Assembly (NCBI GenBank): GCA_041690255.1
Contig: JAWLHU010000001.1
Coordinates: forward strand, 532,921 to 596,920
Source of the DNA: JAWLHU01 sp041690255
GTDB lineage: Bacteria > Bacillota > Sulfobacillia > Symbiobacteriales > Symbiobacteriaceae
Direction: 5' to 3'
Length of the DNA: 64,000 nucleotides
Shown: piece by piece, positions 58,339 through 64,000 of the stretch
Position numbering within the stretch: position 1 is the first letter of the stretch
Layout of the letters: the number at the start of each line of letters is the position of its first letter
Position numbers and translations under genes: made by a program
The notes under the pieces: model-generated
Seen by the model: the letters and a program-made list of their open reading frames with translations, nothing else
Databases searched by the model: none
What the model was told of the DNA's origin: nothing

Positions 58339-59955
58339 TTATTCGACGATGATCGCCAGGCTGTTGGTCAGGGGCCGGCCCGGCTCCCATAGGTACTCGC
58401 CCTTGTACCAGAGGCCGCTGGAGGCACCGCTGTCCATGCACATGGCGTCCATTGCACCCAGGTCGATCATCATCGGGGCCAGGTCGAGCACCTTGACCGC
58501 ATCGGCGACGACGAGGAGGAGGGTACCATCGGCCGTCATCCCGACAGCGCTTCGATTGCCGACCCACTCGGTGATCTTCGCCTCGGTGAACTGATCGCGG
58601 GCAAAGTCGACATCTACCTTGCCCGACTGGACGAGGAGGGGGCCGGCCTGGATCAACTCCACGGGGTCCTCCCAGCCGCCCGGCCACTTCACCTGCCAGT
58701 CGACGGTGCTCCCCACCTTAAGCGTTCCCTGAAAGTTGGAGGCCTCAACGCCACCCAGGTTGATCAGGTAGCCATCGCGGGGGATCGCGGCGGCGCCCTG
58801 CTGTTGCGCCACCACCTTGCCGCCACGCACGACCACGTTCAGGCCCGTCTCCATGCCCGTGGTGCTGCCCCGGGCAGGGGTCATGATGCTCACCCAGTTG
58901 GGGCCGAAGTCGGAGCCGATATGGTTAACGCCGTAGGCATACCACCCGTTGGGCCAGCCGGTCTTGCCGTTCGTCGAACCCTGAATCGAGGCCTGGAAGG
59001 GACCGAGTTTGGCCTGACCGCCGGGCCAGATCCCGATCGCCGGTCGGGGACTGCCCACGAAGTGGACCAACTGGCCGCCGCTGACCAGGGTGCCGTAGGG
59101 ATCCTGGATCTCCTGCTTGTTGTAGGCGTTGAAGTAGGTTCCGTTGATCGCAGCCACCGCACCGGATGGCAGCATCTCCGGGAGGGAGAGGGTATGACCG
59201 ATGCCGGACGGGCTGTAGGCCGTCTTCACCTTCACCTTCGGATTGCGCAGGTTGGCCCGGATCACCTGCAACTTCGCTGTGCCGCCGTCGGGGCGGGCGT
59301 AGCTGTAGAGTTCCCGCCAGACCGTGGGCCGGACGGCCGGGTCCCGGAGCCGGTGCATGACGGTAGCGGTCTGAGCACGGGTGAAGGAGTCATCGGGCCC
59401 AAAGGAGCCATTCGGATAGCCGGTCATCAGGCCCTGGGCGATCGCCGTGGAGATCCAGCCGGCATCGGCCCGACCCTGGATATCCCAGGCCAGCTCATTG
59501 ACGCCGTTCTGCGGGTGGCTCAACCCCTGGAGCCGGACGACCAGGCGGGAGAGCGCCGCCCGGGTAATCGGCGCATCCCACTGGCCGGCCTGCGGGTCCT
59601 CCGCCGGCAGCAGGACTCCCGACTGTACCAGTGCCGCCCCGTTGGGGGCAGCCCAGTGCTTCCGGTCCCAACCGGCTGGAAGCAGGCTGACCGAACCCCC
59701 GGAGAGCCCCTTCTGTCGGGCCAGGAGGGTGTAGACCTCCCCCCGGGAGATGGGGGCATCGGGCTTGAACGAACCATCGGGGTAGCCGTTCATGAGTCCG
59801 GCATCCACCACGTACTCGATCTCGCCAGCCGCCCAGTGGCCGGCGATGTCAGACGGGAGGGTGGCGGCCGTTGCCGCCGGCGAGGGGGCGAGGAGGGCGG
59901 TTGCAAGAAGCAGGAGCGCCAGAAGTCCAACGACCCGGTTCCTCCGGTTGGGCAT
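58339..59955 (-). CDS. SLH-domain surface protein with phosphodiester glycosidase (DUF2233/NAGPA-like) domain
   Basis: A 538-residue exported protein. After the signal peptide ('VVGLLALLLLATALLAPSPA') come three S-layer homology domains (about residues 32-195: 'AAGEIEYVVDAGLMNGYPDG', then 'WISTAIAQGLMTGYPNGSFG') that bind secondary cell-wall polymer. The rest is a phosphodiester glycosidase-type domain ('VAAINGTYFNAYNKQEIQDP' and 'MCMDSGASSGLWYKGEY'), related to NAGPA/DUF2233 exo-enzymes that remove phospho-linked sugars. ATG 59955 has AAGGAGG about nine bases upstream. SLH domains show an S-layer, consistent with a Gram-positive-type envelope. Confidence 0.88.
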   Translation of the reverse strand: MPNRRNRVVGLLALLLLATALLAPSPAATAATLPSDIAGHWAAGEIEYVVDAGLMNGYPDGSFKPDAPISRGEVYTLLARQKGLSGGSVSLLPAGWDRKHWAAPNGAALVQSGVLLPAEDPQAGQWDAPITRAALSRLVVRLQGLSHPQNGVNELAWDIQGRADAGWISTAIAQGLMTGYPNGSFGPDDSFTRAQTATVMHRLRDPAVRPTVWRELYSYARPDGGTAKLQVIRANLRNPKVKVKTAYSPSGIGHTLSLPEMLPSGAVAAINGTYFNAYNKQEIQDPYGTLVSGGQLVHFVGSPRPAIGIWPGGQAKLGPFQASIQGSTNGKTGWPNGWYAYGVNHIGSDFGPNWVSIMTPARGSTTGMETGLNVVVRGGKVVAQQQGAAAIPRDGYLINLGGVEASNFQGTLKVGSTVDWQVKWPGGWEDPVELIQAGPLLVQSGKVDVDFARDQFTEAKITEWVGNRSAVGMTADGTLLLVVADAVKVLDLAPMMIDLGAMDAMCMDSGASSGLWYKGEYLWEPGRPLTNSLAIIVE

Positions 59956-60004
59956 GGGCTGCATCCTCCTTGTCCATATTGACCCAAATTGTACCACTTA
60001 CCGC

Positions 60005-60043
60005 TCGAAGAAGAAAGCGGGGGAAGCACGTGGCTTCCCCCGC
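60005..60043 (-). terminator. Terminator after the oligopeptide ABC operon
   Basis: Eleven-bp stem GCGGGGGAAGC / GCTTCCCCCGC (60017-60027, 60033-60043), followed on the minus strand by TTTCTTCTTC. Confidence 0.88.
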
Positions 60044-60057
60044 CTGATGAGACTGGT

Positions 60058-61734
60058 CTACTTCACATCCCAGAGGTGAGCGTTCCAGGTGAGCCCTTGC
60101 GGCCCGGGGGCAGCAGCGATCACCCGGTTGTTGACCACGGTCAGGGCGTTGACCGAGTAGAGCGGCAGGAGCGGGAGCTCGGTGACGAAGGCCTCCTGGA
60201 TCTTGGTGTAGTGGGCCCGCTTCTCGTCGAACTTCACGATGGTCTTGCCCTTGGCGAGCATCTCGTCCATGGTGGCGTTCGAGTACTTGCGGTCGTTGAA
60301 GGCGCCGCTGCTGCTGATCTGGGCGGACATATCCGGGTCGAAGGTGGCGGAGAAGCCGACCAGCGAGAAGTCGAAGTCCCCGGCGGCCGAGCGGGCCTGG
60401 CGGACGTTGAACTCGACCTTCTCGATCTTCACCTTCACGCCAATCTCCTGGAGGTTGGCCTGAATGATATCGGCCGATTGCTCACGCACCTTGTTGCCGG
60501 TCGGGGTCAGCAGGGTGATCTCCCGGTTGAAGTCCCAGCCAGCCTCCTGGAGCATCTTCTTGGCCTTCTCGGGGTTGTACTCGAGACCGGCCTGAAGCTC
60601 CTTGACGAAATACTTGTTGGCGGAGTTGAGCGGGGTGTTGATCACCTCGCCCTGGCCCTTCAGCAGACGGTCGACGATCAACTGGCGGTTGATGGCGTGA
60701 GCGAAGGCGACACGCACATTGGCATCCTTGAAGAGCTCGTTCGCCACGTTGTAGTCGAGGTACTGGTAGGACGGAGCGACGTAGGTGACCGGCTTGTAGT
60801 TCGGCAGCTTGGAGATGTTCTCCCAGTCAGTGATCGGCACTTCGCCGGTACCGGAACCCGTCAGCAGGTCGACTTCACCGGCCTGGATCGACGCGGCCAC
60901 GTTCGCCTGGGTGACGATCTTGAAGAAGAGCTTCTCGAGCTTGGGTGCACCGAGGAAGAAGTCAGCGACAGGGGCCAGCTCCACGTGGGAGTCGGGCTTG
61001 TAGTCGACCAACTTGTAGGGGCCGGCGAAGACGGTCGGCTTCTGGCTCAGCTCCTGCTTCTCCAGGTCCTTGTGGCCGGCCTTGACGGCCTCCTCCAGCT
61101 TGTGCTTCGGCAGGATCAGGATCTGGCCGGCCTTCTCGAGGAAAGCGTCAGGGTCCTGCGGGGTCTTGGTGGTGAACTCGATGGTGTAATCATCGACCAC
61201 CTTGATACCCGAGACGTTGAAATCCTTCGTCTCCGAGACACCCGAGGCGTCCAGGCCCTTGATCGTGTCGATCAGCGAGCGGCGGGAGGTGGGGGTGTCG
61301 GGGTGAGCGATCACCTGGAAGGTGTAGGCGACGTCGTTGGCCGTGATCGGCTTGCCGTCGGTCCACTTCGCGTTCTTGTGCAGGTTGAAAGTAAAGACAT
61401 CCTGGGCGTCGTTCATGCCCCACGTTTCGGCGAGACGACCCTCGTACTCGAGCTTGTCGTTCAGGACGACCAGGCTCGGGTACATGGTGCCGTTCACGTG
61501 AGTGGAGTAGCTGGTCTTGTTGGTGATCGGGTTGAAGTCACTGGGCGAGGACCACATGCCAATGGTCAGGATCTTCGGGCCGGCAGGCTTCTGCTCTTCC
61601 TGCTTCGCCTCGGTCTGGTCAGCGGGCTTGGCTGGCTCCGCATCCTTCTTGGTGTCGCTGGCGCCGCTGCAGGCGCTGATGACGAGCGAAAGGGCCAACA
61701 GGAACGCAACCAATGGAGCGAACTTGCGCGACAT
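60058..61734 (-). CDS. oppA: Oligopeptide ABC transporter substrate-binding lipoprotein
   Basis: A 558-residue lipoprotein of the SBP_bac_5 family. Signal peptide with lipobox ('FLLALSLVISACSG', Cys at about 23), a Lys/Glu-rich linker, then the binding domain with the family motif 'AKWTDGKPITANDVAYTFQV' near residue 120 and 'VRVAFAHAINRQLIVDRLLK' near 330. It binds peptides (or nickel/other solutes in relatives) outside the cell. ATG 61734 has GGAGGG eight bases upstream. It is third in the minus-strand order permease B - permease C - binding protein, followed by a terminator; no ATPase genes follow. Confidence 0.92.
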   Translation of the reverse strand: MSRKFAPLVAFLLALSLVISACSGASDTKKDAEPAKPADQTEAKQEEQKPAGPKILTIGMWSSPSDFNPITNKTSYSTHVNGTMYPSLVVLNDKLEYEGRLAETWGMNDAQDVFTFNLHKNAKWTDGKPITANDVAYTFQVIAHPDTPTSRRSLIDTIKGLDASGVSETKDFNVSGIKVVDDYTIEFTTKTPQDPDAFLEKAGQILILPKHKLEEAVKAGHKDLEKQELSQKPTVFAGPYKLVDYKPDSHVELAPVADFFLGAPKLEKLFFKIVTQANVAASIQAGEVDLLTGSGTGEVPITDWENISKLPNYKPVTYVAPSYQYLDYNVANELFKDANVRVAFAHAINRQLIVDRLLKGQGEVINTPLNSANKYFVKELQAGLEYNPEKAKKMLQEAGWDFNREITLLTPTGNKVREQSADIIQANLQEIGVKVKIEKVEFNVRQARSAAGDFDFSLVGFSATFDPDMSAQISSSGAFNDRKYSNATMDEMLAKGKTIVKFDEKRAHYTKIQEAFVTELPLLPLYSVNALTVVNNRVIAAAPGPQGLTWNAHLWDVK

Positions 61735-61793
61735 CAATAAACCCTCCTCTGTATCTCTGTGCCGCGTAGCAAAGGGGCCGGAAGGGACCGGGA

Positions 61794-62702
61794 CTATCGC
61801 TTCAAACGGGGATCGAGTGCATCGCGCAACCCGTCTCCGATGAAGTTAATGGCCAGCACCGCGAGGAAGATCATCGCTCCCGGTGGGACCCAGAGCCACG
61901 GCATCGATTCGATGACCGTGATCGACTGGGCATCGATCAGCAGGTTGCCCCATGAGGCCTGGGGGGGCTGGACGCCAAGCCCCAGGAAGGAGAGAGCGGC
62001 CTCGGTCAGGATAGCGGTGGCGGTGCCGAAGGTGGCAGCCACCAGGATCGGGCCCATGGAGTTGGGGAGGATGTGCCGGAAGATCAGGCGGAGATCCTTG
62101 GCCCCCATGGCCCGCCCTGCTTGCACGAAATCCTGCTCCCGCAGGGTGAGGAACTGGCCGCGGACAATGCGGAAGATGGGCGGCCAACCCAGAAGGCCAA
62201 GTACGACCATGATATTCCAGATCGACGGGCCGACGAAGGAGACGATGACGATGATCAGCATGATCTGCGGGAAGGAGAGGAACATGTCGGCCACGCGGGT
62301 CAGCCAGAAATCCACAACGCCGCCGTAGAAGCCGGCGATGGAGCCCAGAACCGTACCGAGCACCACGTAGATCGAGACCGCCACCACGCCTACGGAGAGG
62401 GAGATCCGGGAGGCGTGGATCACCCGGGAGAGGATATCCCGCCCGACCTGGTCCAGCCCGAGGAGATGCTCCCTGGTGGGGGAGTCGACATAGGTGGCCT
62501 GAATCTTGTTTGGATCATGGGGGGCTATCTGGGGAGCGAAGATCGCGATCGCGACCATGCCAACCATAATGACCAGCCCGATCAGGGCGAGGCGATGGCG
62601 GAAGAAGCGGCGAACCACATGATTGGACTGATTCGAAGGCTCAGCCTGCGCCGATTCCTTGGAGTTCTTCGGGGCAGCGGGTATCTTACTGGCGGCGCTC
62701 AT
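61794..62702 (-). CDS. oppC: Oligopeptide ABC transporter permease C
   Basis: A 302-residue inner-membrane permease. The N-terminal cytoplasmic stretch is followed by 'LALIGLVIMVGMVAIAIFAP', the extracytoplasmic 'HLLGLDQVGRDILSRVIHAS' (a DppC/OppC signature), four to five more helices and the EAA loop 'EQDFVQAGRAMGAKDLRLIF'. ATG 62702 has AGGAGG at 11 bases; a GTG four codons earlier is too close to it. Ends with 'GDGLRDALDPRLKR', the normal OppC tail. Cotranscribed with oppB (15-base gap). Confidence 0.93.
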   Translation of the reverse strand: MSAASKIPAAPKNSKESAQAEPSNQSNHVVRRFFRHRLALIGLVIMVGMVAIAIFAPQIAPHDPNKIQATYVDSPTREHLLGLDQVGRDILSRVIHASRISLSVGVVAVSIYVVLGTVLGSIAGFYGGVVDFWLTRVADMFLSFPQIMLIIVIVSFVGPSIWNIMVVLGLLGWPPIFRIVRGQFLTLREQDFVQAGRAMGAKDLRLIFRHILPNSMGPILVAATFGTATAILTEAALSFLGLGVQPPQASWGNLLIDAQSITVIESMPWLWVPPGAMIFLAVLAINFIGDGLRDALDPRLKR

Positions 62703-62717
62703 TTTCCTACCCACCTC

Positions 62718-63668
62718 CTAGCTGTACCGGATCCGCGGGTCGGTCAGGGCGTAGAGCGCATCGGACAGGAGACCGCCGATGACGACGAGAATGGCGGCCA
62801 TGAGGTTGAGACCCATGAGCACCGGGTAGTCCCGGCTGGAGATCGCTTCGAGCGTCAGGCGGCCCATGCCTGGCCAGGAGAAGATCTGCTCGGTGATAAT
62901 CGCGCCGCTCAGCAGGTTCGGGATCTGCAGGCCGAGCAGGGTGATCACAGGGATCAGGGCGTTGCGGAGGGCGTGCTTATAGACGACCAGGGTGTTGCTG
63001 ACGCCCTTCGCACGGGCGGTCCGAATGTAGTCCTGGCGGACGACGTCCAGCATGGCAGAGCGGGTGAATCGGGTCACCTGGCCCATGGTACCGGCGCTGA
63101 GCACAATTGCTGGAAGCATCAAGTGGCGGAGCAGGTCGAACAGGTTGTTCTCGCCACCCAGGGTGTACATGCCAGAGACCGGCAGGAGTTTGAGCTTCAG
63201 CGAGAACATGTAGATCAGTCCGATCCCGAGGAAGAAGTTCGGAATACTTACCCCGATCAAGGCAACGATCGAACTGATGTAGTCAATGAACGAGTATTGT
63301 CGTGTCGCTGATACGACACCGACGGGCACAGCCACAAGGTAGGCGATGAAGAGAGCGAAGAGACTGAGTGTGAAGGTGGGCACCATGCGTTCGCCAATGC
63401 GGTTGGCGACCTTCTGTCCGTTCACGTAGGAATATCCGAGATTCCCCTGGAGCACCTCGCCGAGCCACTTGGCGTAGCGCACATGGATCGGATCGTTCAG
63501 GCCGAGACTCTCTCTGAGGGCCTCCTTGTCGCTCGCGGAGACGTTCGGATCCACCAGCAGGTCGACGACATCGCCAGGGGCCAGAGAGATGATGAAATAG
63601 CTGATCACGGTGACGCCGAGCAGCACAGGGAGTGCTACCAGAAGTCGACGAACAATGTACTGAAACAT
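62718..63668 (-). CDS. oppB: Oligopeptide ABC transporter permease B
   Basis: A 316-residue permease of DppB/OppB type: N-terminal helix 'LLVALPVLLGVTVISYFIIS', 'LNDPIHVRYAKWLGEVLQGN' in the extracytoplasmic loop, EAA loop 'RQDYIRTARAKGVSNTLVVY', and 'FSWPGMGRLTLEAISSRDYP' near the end. ATG 63668 has GAGGGGAGGGG upstream; the open frame extends 13 codons further but into the ribosome site. First gene of the operon. The upstream 100 bases hold repeated TTCGCTCTAG elements that might be regulatory. Confidence 0.93.
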   Translation of the reverse strand: MFQYIVRRLLVALPVLLGVTVISYFIISLAPGDVVDLLVDPNVSASDKEALRESLGLNDPIHVRYAKWLGEVLQGNLGYSYVNGQKVANRIGERMVPTFTLSLFALFIAYLVAVPVGVVSATRQYSFIDYISSIVALIGVSIPNFFLGIGLIYMFSLKLKLLPVSGMYTLGGENNLFDLLRHLMLPAIVLSAGTMGQVTRFTRSAMLDVVRQDYIRTARAKGVSNTLVVYKHALRNALIPVITLLGLQIPNLLSGAIITEQIFSWPGMGRLTLEAISSRDYPVLMGLNLMAAILVVIGGLLSDALYALTDPRIRYS

Positions 63669-63710
63669 GCCGCAGCCCCTCCCCTCGTTGTATCCAATAT
63701 GACACAAGAA

Positions 63711-63765
63711 TTCGCTCTAGAGTTCACTGTACTTCTAGAGAGGCGAAAGTTTCTTTTCGCTCTAG
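63711..63765. repeat. Repeated TTCGCTCTAG elements upstream of opp
   Basis: TTCGCTCTAG occurs at 63711-63720 and again at 63756-63765, with an inverted partial copy CTAGAGAGGCGAAAG at 63736-63750. CTCTAGA / TCTAGAG (63715-63721 and 63734-63740) form an inverted repeat. Position upstream of oppB suggests an operator, but no known regulator is matched. Confidence 0.5.
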
Positions 63766-63843
63766 CGATTGACACTCCTGCTAGGTCTCCCTCACTTTTT
63801 GGTTTCTGAAAGAAAGTACGATCGTAACGTTGATAGAAACGGC

Positions 63844-63857
63844 CGTATAATCATGCA
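63844..63857 (+). promoter_or_regulatory. Isolated arginine-box-like -10 element
   Basis: CGTATAATCATGCA contains TATAAT (63846-63851) and matches the second arginine box of argG in 12 of 14 positions. No good -35 or first box lies 20 bases upstream, so it is at best a half operator. The 332 bases from 63669 to the window end otherwise hold no gene. Confidence 0.35.
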
Positions 63858-63875
63858 ATGAACGACCAGAAAAGA

Positions 63876-63904
63876 GAGGCCCCTCCCAATGTGGGAGGGG
63901 CCTC
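63876..63904 (+). terminator. Terminator-like hairpin 1 near window end
   Basis: Twelve-bp perfect stem GAGGCCCCTCCC / GGGAGGGGCCTC. No T run. Confidence 0.55.
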
Positions 63905-63921
63905 AGGCTGCTGACAAAATG

Positions 63922-63964
63922 GCCCCCTGGAGTCCGCATAGCGGACACAGGGGGCTGTTTCTTT
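63922..63964. terminator. Terminator hairpin 2 near window end
   Basis: Nested stem GCCCCCTG...GTCCGC / GCGGAC...CAGGGGGC (63922-63955), followed by TGTTTCTTT on the plus strand and ATTTTG on the minus strand. It may end a gene entering from the right or the short transcript from 63850. Confidence 0.75.
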
Positions 63965-64000
63965 AAAAATTTTAGGAAACACCCCTGCCCTGGCCACTGG

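Noticed and set aside
1..64000. CRISPR arrays, insertion sequences, tRNA or rRNA genes
   Set aside because: No regularly spaced repeats, transposase-like proteins with terminal repeats, or tRNA/rRNA conserved sequences were seen on either strand by reading; tool-based scans could not be run.

Overview
The window looks like chromosomal DNA of a high-GC, Gram-positive-type anaerobic amino-acid fermenter. Several features point to the Clostridia/Symbiobacterium side of the Firmicutes: a selenoprotein glycine reductase operon, an NAD-linked [FeFe] hydrogenase, an S-layer-anchored (SLH) secreted protein, GlnR-, Rex-, PerR- and AhrC-type operators, and strong Shine-Dalgarno sequences. A Symbiobacterium-like bacterium is my best guess; this is inference from gene content, not a sequence search. 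I see no tRNA, rRNA, CRISPR array, insertion sequence or prophage.

Layout. 1-5.1 kb: the start of a sigma-54-type activator (minus strand), a Nudix hydrolase, argB-argD behind an arginine-box promoter, and an MFS transporter behind a CsoR-like palindrome. 5.1-9 kb (minus): a small hypothetical protein, flotillin plus NfeD partner, and a VOC-DinB fusion. 9-16 kb (plus): lactate dehydrogenase, a PerR-like regulator and its probable target, a P1B-4 iron-efflux ATPase, argG, an amino-acid racemase and a membrane protein. 16-23.6 kb: tandem glycine riboswitch, Rex operator, then trxB-trxA-grdE-grdA-grdB-grdCD, with two in-frame UGA selenocysteine codons and a GrdC-GrdD fusion. 23.6-30 kb: a lipoprotein with DGGxTW repeats (minus), then a Rex-preceded three-gene hydrogenase operon. 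30-37 kb: MFS exporter, PadR/HAAS pair, argH, and a polar amino-acid ABC transporter operon. 37-43 kb: REC-GGDEF protein, carA and carB.

43-49.5 kb is the most unusual part. A 45-residue secreted peptide gene stands divergent from an XRE-TPR (RRNPP-like) regulator. It is followed on the minus strand by a five-gene cluster, in transcription order: a 53-residue peptide with a C-terminal CGFPC, an MFS exporter, an M16 peptidase, a winged-helix protein and a radical SAM/SPASM enzyme. This reads as a peptide-signal-controlled RiPP biosynthetic system.

49.6-64 kb: an ECF sigma factor operon, a copper-amine-oxidase-N/stalk-type protein, a c-di-GMP-I riboswitch ahead of a secreted M1 peptidase, a thioesterase, a YunC-like protein, AmtB behind a GlnR box, an FAD oxidoreductase, an SLH/phosphodiester-glycosidase protein, and an oligopeptide ABC operon (binding protein and two permeases, no ATPases in view).

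How it fits together. Peptides and amino acids are imported (Opp, polar amino-acid ABC). Glycine is reduced to acetyl phosphate by thioredoxin-fed glycine reductase. Redox excess can leave through hydrogenase or lactate, with Rex-type boxes tying the first two to NADH/NAD+. Four promoters (argB, argG, argH, carA) share one arginine-repressor architecture, so arginine and carbamoyl phosphate synthesis form a scattered regulon.
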